In this document: in pieces, positions 12,601 to 27,600 of the stretch | Layout: each line of letters starts with the position of its first letter | How positions within the stretch are numbered: position 1 is the stretch's first letter | Notes under the pieces: generated by a model | The model's input: only the letters and a program-made list of their open reading frames with translations | What the model was told of the DNA's origin: nothing | Database searches by the model: none | Made by a program: the position numbers and the translations under genes | Assembly: GCA_018806985.1 (NCBI GenBank) | Contig: JADANN010000306.1 | Location: 365,501-429,500 of the forward strand | Source of the DNA: Angiostrongylus vasorum | Lineage: Eukaryota > Nematoda > Chromadorea > Rhabditida > Metastrongylidae | DNA: 64,000 nt | Direction of reading: 5' to 3'

Positions 12601-15600
12601 AGATGCTTGTGTTGACATCTGTAAGGATTACACAAACATTATCAATTCTTCTGTACTGACTACACGAGGAGAGATGAATACGCGTTACCTGCGAGCTACT
12701 ACCAATTGGTCGAGAATTCTGAGTTCCATTACGACACCGACATGGCTTTGTCAGCCCATCTTCCACAACGCGACCTAACGGTGTTTGCCGTTTTTCTTAG
12801 ACAACCATAAAAGTTCACAATCTATGACAAATCTTATATTCATGATGGCGAAATTCGCTGGTATGGTCACTAGTTAAATGTTTAGAAAATCTCGTAATCT
12901 GTTCAAACCATGAAGAAAGTTTTAGCGCAACAAAAAATTAAATTTTGACATGTCATTGTATGACCATGAACACGAGGAGGGAGGGGGAGAAAGCACTGTT
13001 AAGAACGTAGGGCTTCATTTCTAAAATCGCGTACATGGGTCACACTCTTAGGCAAGCAGCTCTTTTAACAGTAATTAAAGCCTTTTAGCTTACCACTACA
13101 TGAGCTGAGAGTAGGAGACGTACTACGTGTGCTACGTGTTTCGTCCATTTCTCTAGAAGCGCTGATCTCGATGCCAGCAAGCGACTTCATAAGGCACGCA
13201 GATGAATTCCGCCGAGTAGGATCAAAATGAAGTGATAACTGCGATTTTATTGATGATAGTCGAATCTATAATGCTGCAATAAAGTACGTGAAAACGCCGT
13301 TGAAAAGATACTAAACAGCGAAGATCGATTTACAGACGCTGAGGACCATGTGACATTTCATGCTCTGAACACCGGAAATTTACCGTTCAAACGTTGGCTA
13401 CCAAAAACAAAACAGTGAGAAGTGGCGCTAAATATATTTTGATTTATTCAATATTTTTACATTCACCATCAAAGAACTTCTCTTCAACACACTCCGCACG
13501 ATGCCAATTACATCAAACCCACTCATGGCCGAAAATAATCTAGTTTTACAATTCTTAACAAGCATATTTTTTCCTCACAATCAATTTTGTTAGTTAAAGT
13601 GAAAGACATCGAAATCATTGAGAGGTTTTCCAACAAATCGCATATTTTTCTATTAAGTCAAGTTCAAATTTTTCTGAAACCCGTAAATCCTTTCTTTTTT
13701 TCTTTCATTAAGAAACATACTTCTTTCGAACAACGAAGTGAATGAACAGCGGAATTTTTCCCTATCAGAATATGTTTGTGTCTCCGTAAGAATCACTTGT
13801 AGTCCTATATGTTCTACCCTTTATTTATATGCTGATATGATCCGTTTTTAACACTCTGGCTACGAATAACAGCTATAATTGTCACAGTGGTTTAGCGGGA
13901 ATGACCGATGTGGTATCTGGAGGTTTAATTTTTTCGATAGTCTATTCTAACACATAAAACTGTTTTTCTGCACATCTTCTTATCAATGATAGCTCATAGA
14001 ACCCGGATGTTGTGTCGGACATTAATTAGGAAAAGCACTACTCTGCAGTTAAAATTATAGAAAAACCACTTCCCGAACGCAATCACTAACCACGAATTTG
14101 GTGCTAATCGACTAATATTTCAATTTTTGTTGCTGTAGTAAAAGATAGTTGTTGTAAAGAGTGTGTGGGTGTAAAAAATAGTAAAATAGGGACTCGTAAG
14201 TTGCAACACACTGCCAAATGCTGACAGTAATGCTTGTGTACAGCAAGTCAATAAAGGCTGAAATTATGTGTCGACCAATCCTCAACAAACCCGAGACAGG
14301 TCATCGTCGCACGAGTGTTAAACATTGCACGGATAACAACATTTCCTACAGTCGCTTCGTTGTCGTACCTTCAAAGCTCTAACTATTACAATGAAAGCCT
14401 GGCTATCACTTGAAGGCTTCGTCTTTTTCAGGAATGCCGTTCAATGTTGGTCGAATTTACTTCACCTGGAATACCGAGGTAGCCCTGTTGAAGCATTAGC
14501 AGTGCTTCACCACGTGCAATCGCCCATCTTTTAGATTGGATGTAGATTTTGTCACACAGGTTAACCAGCTTAATAACTGGGCAAGCAATGGGGCACGTTC
14601 TGCCCAGGGCGCGGGATCGAAACAAGGACCACACTTTATTGTAGAGCACGTCGAAAAATTGGCGCTACACGCTTCCCTATAAATGTTTTATAAAGAGCAA
14701 ACGTAACTATTGAGCTGCTGCAAAAGTATCGGTTACGACGATTAATAATTTGTTTATAACATTTTTTAGTAGCAACTAGTTTTCCGCCGAACAAACCTGT
14801 TGGACTTGTTTTGATAAATTATTTACTAAAGCTATAGAAACTAACCATTGCTGAATGCGCCTCTGGGCTCCGAGAACGGCCACGTTCTCGCGATGCACCT
14901 CGCAGTTTCTTCTGCATAGCATTTTTAAAGTTTTTTAGGCGACTTTTAGTACCTCCTGGTTCGCTCATCAAGGAGTCACTTTGACGCCTTGTACTAACAC
15001 TTGCTTGACTCAGTCCTGAAATATTCCTCATCTCCCAATACGTAAAGATATGTCACAGACTACACAATCCCCTTAATAATCTCTACTTTTTGAAGAATGA
15101 TATAAAATGGGCAAAAAGGAAGAAGCTACGGTTAGATTTTCCAAGATCATGAGAAATTTGAAATATATGCCATATATTTGCATGTGCTTCTGCTGCAGTT
15201 TGCTTTACCTGTGCCTAATATAAATCCCGTACTTGCTTATTTTATTGCCAAACGTCAACTTACAATTCTTACATGAGACTTAAAAACAATCAGTTGAGAT
15301 AGCACTATAACTACCAACACCGACTTTCTATTAAGGTCGGCATTGATGGATAACTCGATACTTTCTTGAATAGCGCAGACATTGTTATCACGTATTATTT
15401 ATTCACAACAGCTTACGTTTTCGACAGATTTCGCCCTCTTCAGATCATAGGAAAGTCAAGTTGGCAGCTAGTCAGCCAAACACCTGCATAGCCTCAACAG
15501 AAAAACCACAATGCCTTATTTTCGGTCGCATTAGATATAAAACAGCTTCTTCACACGCTCGCCGCGCTTTATGATTCATTCACTGGGTATTTCACTTCAA

Positions 15601-18600
15601 GACCAACCGTGCAGTGCTGACATGGATGGGTCATTCATAAGTCACAACTCACTCTTGCCTTAAGATATCATTCTCAAATATTGTGTGAGATCTCTTGTGA
15701 TAATGAGGCATTTCTTCCTGCGGTTCATTTTTGAATTCTTAGAAATTACTCATAATTCTTCGAGGGCTTTGCGCGCTGAGATTTTTAGATTCCTGTGCAA
15801 TGATGGTGACTTCCACTTCAAAATCTTCACCGTTACTTGTCTGCGTTCTATGCGTGCCTAGCGAACTACTTTGTTTAGCTTCATACTTATCATACTTACC
15901 GTCTAGCTTTTCCTTTATACGGATGCCTAGTGTCCACTCGATTACTCAATCCATACATCTCCGCACGGTATTCGAGCCGTTAGATAAACCGTCCTCGAAC
16001 TTATGCAATCACCGTCTTTACCGTTGGAGCAAATTATGGAATTTTTGCGTTATACATAGACAGTCGTACAAGCTGTTGCGAACTAGCTGGAGTTTTAGAG
16101 TGCTCGGTAGGGTATTTCAATCACTGTTATCGAATTCACCAAACTGCCGCTTCTTTAGCAACGTATTATACTTGCATACTTGGACGACCCGCCCTCACAG
16201 GTTGGGCGGGCCCCAAGATTATCTGTATTTTCCGATGTTTTGCTGGTTTAGCAGCCATTGTGTTGCCTTGCAGGTCTCAAGGTCGGCCTGGCCAAAGTCT
16301 GCATCAAGTCGTTACCACCACAGTCAGTCGCCGCTCTTGTGAATCAGTGGGAGATTTGCCACCATGCGACCAGTTTGAAACCAGGGCGGTGTTTGATACC
16401 AGGACGGTAGTAGATCTTGGTATTAGTCTGCCGCCGCTGTACATCGCAGCCCGACAGCCATAAAAACCTCCGAGCGACGAAGAGGCGGTAAACCGTTGAA
16501 GGAGCAACGTTTTATAGCTCTGCTTATTTCGTTTGGAATGAAGGGCACGATGAAAGAGACCTTATTTTCGCTAGACGTATCGTTTGCGGCATGGTTCCTT
16601 CTCTGAGACGATCTCTAGAACCTACCGATAGTAGCCACTGAAAATGGCTATTTGTCGTGCCAATTTCAAGGATTCATCTTTCCGCTCTCTTCCCGTGCAT
16701 ACACTGGTGGATATGCGAAACATATTTCTCACAAGCGTGCATTCTGTGTGTGAGTGGTGAGAGGAGAGGCTACGAACCAGTATGTTTTTGTTACTTGGGT
16801 TCCGGTACCAATTGGTGATATACCCGCTTTCGAATAGGTGAATTTAAGCGTTCAAGAATGGAAGCCAATTTCCTCTTGGTTTCTCTCGGGTAAATTTGAT
16901 GTACTCTGGTTGCTCTTTAAATAACTCAAGAAAAACAACAGTCTATAAATCTACAACATAGCAGTGGCTCTAGGAAGACTAGTAGAGCTTAAATCTTAGG
17001 AATAAATGCAATGGCTATGCTTGATGCTATTCTCTGTCACATTGTCAACGTTTTAACTTGTGCGAGAGACACCAAGCACTTTTTAAAGATTGGGTAGTTT
17101 AGGTACTCCTTTAAGAAGGCCATGAACCGCTAAAATGAGAAGAAAGACATTTTTATTGCTCTTTCGTGTTGTATAAGAATTCGATGATGGTTTGCATAAC
17201 GGAGTCATTCGATACGTTCGTATAACGAATGGGTTGCAATGTCGAAGGACTCCACCACGAACGCGCTGTTGGGATACGTGTTACGTAGACGATTCAAGAA
17301 CATCTGGGTTCTCGTAAAATGAGGTAGAATGTCAGTTTGCCAAACAAGCAATAGGCCATCCTCAGTGCTGCGCAGACTAAACACTAGCATTTGGGAGGTT
17401 AGACGGTGAGACGATTGGTGAGAGGCCACAAAATCTTGGGTTACGCAGGCCGTCACTGCAACTCGATCTGAGCAACACACACACTACACACTATAGAGAT
17501 TGTTTTGTGGTCTGCTCGTATAATACCAGAACACTCCCTTAAAATTCCGATTGCCACGCTCTTCTTAAAGCAGCAGATCACATCTAATTCCATGTGATCG
17601 CTGCAGAGGGCATCAAATAGAAAGAAGACCGAGATACTTCAACTAAACAGCAGAACGCTTGCCATTAGCGGAGCTCCTAACACGAAATGTCGGTGGCATA
17701 GGCTTTGTCGTCCACTCGTCCATTGTCCATCTTCTCGACTCTTAAGAGATCCCTTCCTCTAATATGGCCGTCTTCCGTCTTCAACCAAGATTTCATGGGA
17801 AGATCATTATCACCAATTATTTTTCACCGACCGATGCAGGTGATGACTAAGAATTGTTGGATCTTAACCTTTTTTTTTAAATTCTACTGCCTACTCGGTA
17901 TATTGCGAAATATACTTCAACGAAGCTGAGATATTTGCAAAACTCTGGACAGCAGGTGCCTATGGTGGGGAACGAACGCGCTATTGTCCTTACCGGGAGT
18001 AACGCGCTCACTACCACACCATGCGGGTAGTTCGTTTCGCCTGTCTCTCAGCTAGTTCTATCGATCATTCGCCATCACCAATCACCCGTCAACGGGATTG
18101 ATCCGAGGAGCCCAAATCGGCATTGAGCCCAGTTAAGCTGAGGCTATAGTTATAATCACAATTTAACAGGGTTTTGCAAATATCTCAGCTTCGTTGAAGT
18201 TATATTTCGCAATATACCCTGCCATTAAAAAGAGTAGGCAGCAAAATAGGTTAAAATTGTGATTATAACTATAGCCTCAGCTTAACTGGGTTCAATGCCG
18301 ATTTGGGTTCCCCAGATCAATCCCGTTGACGGGTGGTTGCTGATGGCAAAAGATCGATAGAACTAGCTGAGAGACAGGCGAAACGAAGGACCCGCATGGT
18401 GTGGTGGTGAACGCGTTACTCCCCGGAAAGCACAACAGCGCGTTCGTTCTCCACGGCAGACACCTGCGGTCCGGAGTTTTGCAAATATCTCAGCTTAGTT
18501 GAAATTGTTGGATGCCTTCTACTACAAGTTGGAGGAAGCTATCCGCAATGATATATCGGATTATAAGTTATTGTCAGAGATTCCAAAGGTAGAATTGGAA

Positions 18601-21600
18601 AGGCGAACAAAAGCAAATACAGAATCGGAAAGCTTGGATTAGGAGGAACAATTGAGCGAGGAAATCGTTTCGAAAGACTTCTGCCCGCAGCACGCCTCTT
18701 GCTTAGAAAATCTTTTTTTCCAGAAGAAGGAAAGTTGCCGCTGGACATGGTGGTCACCCAACGCTAGGACAAATGCATCGGTCGACCACATCTCACAAAC
18801 AAATAATGGTGCCTCTTTGACACATCAGTAGGCCTGTTCATTCTGTCCTGGTCGCGATGACCGTGTTTTTCACGCGAAGATTCGATTAAGCCGTAAGCTG
18901 GAAAAGGAATTGTTTCGTTCACAAAAAAGAATGAGTAACCTTTTATATGACAACAGCATTGTGGACGAAATCCTCTATAAAGAGTTGCATATTAAGGAAC
19001 ACTCCATCGAAGACTACGAGCTGGTTGAGAAGGACTTAAGAATTCCGCCAAATTCGTCCCAGTAACTCAAGCAGGAGGATAAGATCGCATCTCCATTACC
19101 ACTAAGGAATTGCTAGAGGAAAGTACATACGAAATAATAAATAGGAACAAGGTATGAGATAAGCTTTCGATTAAATACACAACGGCAAAACATTCGAAAA
19201 ATTATGGTTAGCACAGCATAGGTAGGAAAAGTAAACGTATAAACTGCTAGTTAATTTTCGAACAATCTAACAATAGTAATCAATAACGTCATAAAAAATC
19301 ATAATAATGACATAATAGGGGGCGTGTTGCGCAGTGGTCGGAGGTGCCCTGCAACACACACATGGAATCGATCACGCGCCCATGGCCCGCAAGCCTTCCA
19401 TCCCTCTTGGGGTCGGCAAACTAGCACCAGAACTGTCTGGCAGGATAGCAGCACTGGCTCGATACATCGGTAGTTCACCGCGTGTTATTCTAAAGGCCAG
19501 ATGTGCATTCAATCGCCTCCAACGATATTTAGTGAAGTCGAATGCATGACGCATCCCTCAGGGATTGATCAACGTCGAGAGCTTCATCCTTTTTTATTAT
19601 TAACGACATAATACATTCGTTCAATTTCAAACAAGGCCAACATTTCCTTTTTTCCGAAAAAGTTGCTGTTTCATTTATGTAAGAGGAGAGCGCGATGTTG
19701 TGCTCGATTTGATTGTTCCTTTTGTGCAATGGTTTTTTTAAAAAGTGACACATGCTTGCACGGATTGTGGTTTCGTGTTCGTCTTTGGATATTTCGCAAC
19801 TCCATAGTAGCTGATGCTCCATTGCTATCGCCTTCCTCAGAGCCAACTTGAGACGGCAAAGAAGCCATTTGCAATGGCTACGAAACGCTAGCTCCTCGGG
19901 ATAGGGTTGGAGGAAAATCAACTCTTTCAAACGATAAGTCTAAAAAGAGAAAGGGTCCACTTAAATTACAGTTTATTTTCAGCGAAGCAACCACAGCTGC
20001 GAAGTGATGCTTGGAAAAGGCCGCTCTAAAGAAGGTGGTGCAGTAGGTGAGCTATCACCGAACACTCATCATGGTCATTTAGTTCAAAGCCGCTTGTGTG
20101 AACGTCTACGCGCAACGATGAGATGCATAACGACAATGATGCTGAGATATTGGCAAAATTTCTACCCTAGGCCAGATCGAACCTGAGATGCGATTACCCT
20201 TTCTGGGGTCACGTGTGTCCATTGAACCACTGAGACCTTTGTCCTACCTTTCTCACAGCCAATCTTTTGCTCTATCGATGCCGTCAGAAATCGCCCGTCA
20301 ATAGGAATGATCTGGGGGTCCAAATTTGCATTAAACTTATGCCGTGAAATAATAGTGGGCAGTAGATAGAAGTTATACATTGTGATTTCGACTACATTCT
20401 CAGCTTAAGTGGGTTTAATGCCAATTTTGCTTCCCAGATTATTCCCGTTGATAGCTGATGGCACAGATACGATAAAAGACTGGCTGAGAGAAAGGGAAAG
20501 GAAGGGCCCCAGTGGTGCAGTGGGTCGATGTGTCTGGGGTCCAAGTTTTGCAAATATCTCGGCATCACTGTTGTTATACTTCGCATAATACTCTGCCGTG
20601 AAAAAATAAGAGACAGTAGATGAAGGTTATACATTACGATGAAATGTATAAATCGCCCTCACGGTAGAGATGGTGATTGCATGAGTGTACCTGACCTCCT
20701 GTAAAATGTGCGCGGACGAATACATTGGTGAAATTTGTAGACCTTTCGCGAGCGTATCAAGGAGAACCTAGATCATAAACCTAAGGTGAAACAAAACACT
20801 CAATTAGGCATGGGACACGAAGGCATAACGAAGAATGTCAAGAAGTAGAAGTCATCATCCTCGCGCAGGAATTTAAAATATCTGCGCATAAAACTGTTCA
20901 AGAGTTATGGATAGAATGCAAAAAATCATGATTGGATCGCAAGGAGTGCCTTGTTATCAAGCTTGACAACGTGTCATACCTCAGGCTGTTTTTTTTTACC
21001 TGAACCAGGTACATTCTTCACCCATGAACGACTTTGTGCGACTGGTTTCCTCCAATGCTGGAAGGCTTACAAGAAACAAAACGATGAATTTTTAAAAGAA
21101 GCTGTTTATTAAGAGGATGAAGATGCATTAGTTTTGTGTGCTGACGTTATGAAAGTCTTTGGCTTAATAGATTCCGTGTCACTTTGACCTATCCTGGCGC
21201 TGACGTAGGCGAAACCGCCGAAACTTCATGTATTGTGGATAATAAATGCTATAATAACAACCTCGTGTTTACTCATCAAGAAAACAGTGAATTATTGATC
21301 AATGCCGGACTCAAAAAAGTCGGTCGTGATATTTGTTACATGAAGTACTAGCAAGAGAATTGTGACTTGTCAGAGGACTCCTTTCACTAAGACGGAATAT
21401 TACCTTAGCTAGATAATGGGTGTACCTCCCGTGCTGCTGAACAAAACACCGAGTCGTACCGAAGATTATTAAACGAAAACAAGTACGGGAATTTGCTCTG
21501 TACCAGAGGACAGCCAGCAAGTACTGGATATCGGAGTGAGACTACTGTGCACCTCTTTCTACGAAGCAAACAGGACAAAATGTTCGCCAAACTGAAAAAA

Positions 21601-24600
21601 AGGCGAGTCAAATCAGTTAACATCTTTTGAAGAGTACTACCGTGTTCAATATTTGGAGGATAACCTTCGGACGAGAATAATAAGTGGATCAATATTGGTT
21701 TTCAATTATATGAGAGCGAATGTTAAAATAACCTTCAGGAGAAGCTTTGAAAATCTGCTAAACAAGCCACATAAATCATCATCAATGAAGGAAAGCTACA
21801 CCATTTGCGAAAGTAATAGGAGTTAAACTAGGGTCGATAATGTACCAGAAAAGTCAAGGGTCACTGTGTTATGAGCAACGACTCTCCCAGACGGTGCGCA
21901 CTCGGTATTAGAACTGGGTCCAAGACTCTTATCAGCGCAACCCTTTTCTAAGGTAACCTAGCGAAGGTCGCATGTTGTTTACACGAGCTTCAGTATAGAA
22001 CCCGTAGCAAAGCTAAAGTTGAACTACTGGTGTTGGAGTGAACAACAAGAAGCAGGAGCATAACCGCCCATCTCCTTTTCTAGAGCGTTCCTCAGACAGC
22101 AAGAACCTAAAGGCGAAGAAGACATCAACTTTCGCATCCTTTCGGGCGAATGTCTCAACATCCTTCACCACTATCGCGGGAAAAATTTGGGTTCCAACCT
22201 TACGACAGCACAAAAAATGTGGCATGCGACAGGTTCTGAAACCAAAAACTATTGCAGTACTAGTTGTGATAAGAGTGGAGAATATGTCATAATTCCTCAC
22301 CAGTTATATGTTGACTTAAGGTAAAAACACGTTGACGATACTTCTCTTTATCGTTTAACATTTGAAAAACAATTCAAAGTGAATTTTGAGAATTGGACAC
22401 GAAATGGATCAAAATGGCAAAGGCGGCAGGTTTAAATTTATTATTTATTTCTCAGCTTAAAATGGATTTACCAACATGCCATTCTTATACTGACTTATTA
22501 AGGCACATAAGTTAGCACCAATCGATGATCTTACGTTTACCTACTCTTCAAAGTCTAAGGGTAGGCTAGCATCAGCTAGATTATGTGTGGAGGAGTCCAC
22601 GGATAGAACAGTTTGGTTTATATATCTAATTCTTATCTACTTTCTGAAACACATTCCAGTCCAACTAACGTACACCAAATGTTTCTGAATAGTTTACGCA
22701 ACGTGTCTCCCATAGCGCGGACGTGATGAAGTTCTTCGCCGTTACCGCACTTACAACCGTGTCAAATGATTTCGCTATGTAAGCCACACTCGAACTCCTT
22801 ATGCAACACAGAGGAGGAATAAACATGTACAGCTCTCCAATTGCCCCTCTTAAAAAGAGTGCCCAAAATACTCAATGCTTAGACGGCCTGGGAAGCACTT
22901 AGCACAAATAAAGGCATTGCCTTTGCATTTATGCCTAAAATTAAAGCTGCAGTGATTCATTCATCTTCAGCTATTCACTAGTGTGGATAGATAGGTGATT
23001 GTTTTGTCATCTGTTCCACACATAGGATATGGACAAAAGTTTTGAGTTATTGGAAGGGCAGTCAAAATCAAGTTTATCAGAGAGAAAATGAAGGAAAACT
23101 GGCCTCCATTTCTGCGTGCTCAAATTTACCTTTTTGAAAACGGCTATCTCACTAAATGGTACCATAACCCAATTAACAAAAGCATACCGGATCACTATCT
23201 CTTCTCTGCCACCTCACACAGAATGGGCGCTGTGAGAAAGATGTTTCGTACAGTCACTAGTGTGTGCACAAAAAGAGCGCGCTACGAAGAATTTCTGAAA
23301 TTGGCGCGACAAGCATCCATTTCCAGTGGCTACGAAACGGTAGCTTCTCGGGATGGTGTTAGAGGAAGAACCATGCCGCAGGCGAGATGTCTAGCGAGAA
23401 TAAGACCCTGTTTATTTTTTTTTCTTCATCTCCAGCGAAAAAAGTGCAGTGATGAAGGGACGCACAGACATATTGGGATTGTTAGCAATGACTGAGCTTC
23501 ACAGCACACTCTGAGATGTCAGCTAGGTCGTAATTGTTTCTATAATCGTCCATGCAGAACGCAAAATTGCGCAATCTGCTCTAACGGTGGAGACGGTGAG
23601 TGTTCGGGTGCGGTTTATCTGGCGTCTCGCAAAGCGTGTGGGAATGAATACACGTGAACACCACTCTGCGTTCAAGTAAAACAACACCTAGACGGTGTGA
23701 TAAAGCTAAGCAAAACATTCCACTAGGCGCGCATAGGGCACCGAGATACAACGGCGAAGATTTTAAAGTGGAAGCCTCGCACAATCCTCTCACAAAAATC
23801 AAAAACCTCAGAGCGCAAAGCTCCCCAAGCATAACGGATAAATTCCAACAATCCAAAAATGAACCGCGAGGAATGCATCATTGTCACACGAGAACTCACG
23901 CAATATCTGAGACTGATATTTTTAACGTGAGAGTCACCAATGATCCATCCACTTCGGCCCTGCACGGTTCGTCTTCAGATGGAATACCCAGTGAAGAAAT
24001 CATAGAGAGCGGCGAATGTATGAAGAAGCTGTTTTATATCTAAAGCGACCGAAAATAAGGTATTGTGGTTTTTTCTGTTGAGGCTACGCAGGTGTTTGGA
24101 TGACTAGCTGTCAGCTTGACCTTACCAGGATCTGAAAAAGGCAAAATTCGAGGAGAGGTCAGCTATTGCCAGCAAATAATATATGACATCGATACTAATG
24201 TTCAAACTAACCAAAACCTTTCCATCGCTCAACATGGCCACCGAATGCTTGGAGAGCATCATATGGTCTTGGCCCGACGAAATGCCCGCAACCACTCATT
24301 TCGGGTTTGCTTTTTTTATACAGTTGTAAGTAGAGGTTTTTAATCCATATCATTCTTTTGTCAGGATATTTTTGTTCCTTTTTTAAACTTCGTACCACCT
24401 AAATTAGTTTCATTATGAGTATGCTAAAGACAGAGACAACTAAAATGCGACAAGAGCTGACTTCTATGACTAACTCAGCAGCCCTAAGAGATGAATAAAA
24501 AGTATGAAAAATAGGAATGCGAGAGGGAAGTTATGAGTTATCCGCAAATGCACAGTCGCACCTCTTGCAAGCCCGTAGTCCAAAATTGTGCAATTTGTTG

Positions 24601-27600
24601 AGGAGCAAGGAAGTAAAGAAGTTCATTTTCTGACAGCAGTTGACCGAAGTTGATTTTCCAGCAAGAGACTGGTACTGACATTTCTTCCACAGAATGACGT
24701 CGATAAATTGTCTGCAAATTAAACGGATGAAAATAAAGGATAAAAAGGATAAGGCTCATGGCGTTGATGGACCCGTGAGAGACGCGACATGCATTCGACT
24801 TTATTAAGCATCTTTAGAGGAGACTGAATGGGTATCTGGCCTGAATGATGACTCGCCGCCGACTACCGATGTGCCGAGTCAGTGCTGCTATCCTCCCATA
24901 GGTCTGGGTACCAATGTACCGATCCTGGAACGATGAAAGGCTTGTTGAGCCTGTGGCGCTGGATCGAACCGGTGTATATAATCCCTCAATCACTGTGCTC
25001 CACATGCCACAAACGTATGAGATCATTCGTAAGAATAGTGGTACTATTTTAGCAATATAATACAAGGAACGACACTGGCATCAGTGACCAACTTGGTGAA
25101 AGACACGATTACAGTGATAGATTTTGTACCTCTATATCGAGATCGTAACTGTCCACTGGTTCTACTTCCTTTACTGATGTCAGCTTCAATTCTCCCTCTT
25201 CAAACCCGGAGGGAAAAGGTCCTTGAACTTTACTGGAAGAAGGGAGATTGTTGCCTTTAGAAGAATCCGGATTGTTCGTGGGTAACGCAACTACCGCTGG
25301 CTTCGACGAAACAACTTCCTAAAATTAAGAAAATGGAGTGTTTACTCCATTGTTTAATATTCCTAGATAGTGTCCGTATTCTTTCATGAACAAAATAGGA
25401 GTGGAAAAACGTTATTTAATAGTGCGACGTAATTTTTAACAAAGTTTAAACAGCACATATTTTTAACATGGAGAAACTGATCCAGTCTCCATTTCAAAAG
25501 GTACTAACCTTTTCTCTAGGGTCTTTAGCTCCAGCATAACTTATTTTATGCCAGGAGATCGTGCTACAACTATAGTCCAATTGTATCAGACACAGTGCAC
25601 TGCGACCGGACTCAGGGTCGTAGTGAATAACCTAGAAGTCTGCACGTTACAGAGAACAACATCAGAGCTGAAAACAACCTAACAAAAACTTTCCGAAAAA
25701 ATTTGAAATGAAAATAAAAGTCTAGGGATTCGTTTAACTGTAGTTCCGTGTTGTAACCGCTGAATAACATCCAAGTCAAAGTTGGCCGTGTTGAGAGGAA
25801 CGAAATGGACGCCATGACACGATCCGTGGATCGTTTGCACCGGCTCGTAACCCTAGATGCAAAATTATTTCCCCTAACCCTATATTTTCTTCAAGCTTAT
25901 CTTTATCATATGTTCTGAAGTTCTTGTTTGATTCTCTAGGGCAATAGAAAATAACCGTTATGCTTGTAGCACACAAAACAGAATTTCCGCTACATCGGTG
26001 GCTATTCACGTTTTGTTGGAGACTATCACGTAATTCTTACAACAGTTTTGAATGAAACAAGCGACAATGCAGCAGCAGTACTCCGAGACCATCCTGATTG
26101 TAGGAAAGATTAAGGAACTCATACTAATGACACAAATGGTCATCCCAGTAAGTACAGGCTTTTAGAAATGAGTGCATTTTAAACATTATGCGCTTACCTT
26201 TCACGTCTTTGGCATCAACACTTTGCTTATTTTTGTCAGAACGCTGTTCAAATAGTTTGGTCATGTTACGACTGTGTCGATGAAACAATTCCAGATTGTC
26301 TAACACTGAAATAGAAGTTTTATGGTGGCATTTTCTATTTCTCTTGAAGTAGTTGTAGTATTTTAGAAGGATAATTTTTTTTACAGCACTCAATGATTGA
26401 AAAGGGTCTTTCTCTTTGAGATTTCTGTACAAAGAAAAAAAGAGAAGTAATTAGGAGAGTTCTCTGGAACAGCCATATTTACTTAATTGAGTTAAATAAA
26501 ATTATACCTATGGCGACCAAATTGATCTTATTAGCATTCAGTAGACCTCCACTTCCAACTCCAGACTCCGAATTGTCCTCACGATTTGGGCTGTTCGCAA
26601 ACTGGAAAGGAAGTCTATTAAGGAACAAGGCAATAGTAATAATGTTCAACAAATAAAATATGTGAAATATCTGAAATATGTGCAGTAGTAGGAGACGAAC
26701 GTCTGGTTTTCCCCCATCGCCTTCGTGACCGATTACGACGATGTTTGGAAGATCATTAACAATAGCGTACAAATCCCGCAGGAATATTCCGAAAAAAGGA
26801 ATAATACGTGATTGTGGCATTCGCAAAGCCCTTTGGATTGCTTCTATGTAGGGTTGTGATGGTAGAGCTTGATCAGATGGAAGAAGTACTTCACATAACT
26901 GTAAAAATGTGAATTCAAATACTTTTTCTTTTTTAAAAAATCAGAACTTGACGTTATCACTGCTATCTATAGAGAAATTCAGTTTGTTACAACGCATATC
27001 CTACGGCAAAATTACCAATTTCGGTGAGAACTAGTGAGCTTCATCTGTGGTATTTGACGAAATCGAAATAGTGAATGGAATAAATCACTGCTATTCTTCG
27101 ATAAGCAAACACGAGGTTGATATTATAGAATTTATTAACGTACAATAGCTGACGTTTCGGCGGTTTCGCCTTCTTCAGATCCTGAAAGGTCAAATTGACA
27201 TGCAATCTACTCAGCAAAACACTTTTATAACCACAGCAGATAGGACTTAACATGTAAATTTACATTCGCATAATAGGTCCAAGTCTAATAATTAAATTCT
27301 GCCTTTATTTAAAAGAATATTTAGCCGGTAAATCTAAACTGAAGCTAAACTTTCCACTAGGCACACATAGGACACAGAAACACGACGGAGAATAATTTGA
27401 AGTAGAAGTCACTATCGTCGCACAGGAACCCAGGACGTAAGCGCGCAAAAGTCTTCAATCGTTTTGGATTAATTGCAAAAATCTAAAAAATTAACCGCAA
27501 GAAGGAGCACCTTGTTACCACGAGTAACCCCGCACCATGCCCTTGGCTGATTCTATGACCTGACCCAGGCACATTCCTCGACCATGTATTATTCCGTGCG

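Noticed and set aside
14466..14576. Minus-strand exon-like frame reading [20 protein letters not shown]
   Set aside because: Plc-1 exons 13 and 14 join in phase without it, while this segment fits only with a poor acceptor (ATTAAG). I recall no counterpart in C. elegans PLC-1. It may be an optional exon, but I cannot support it.
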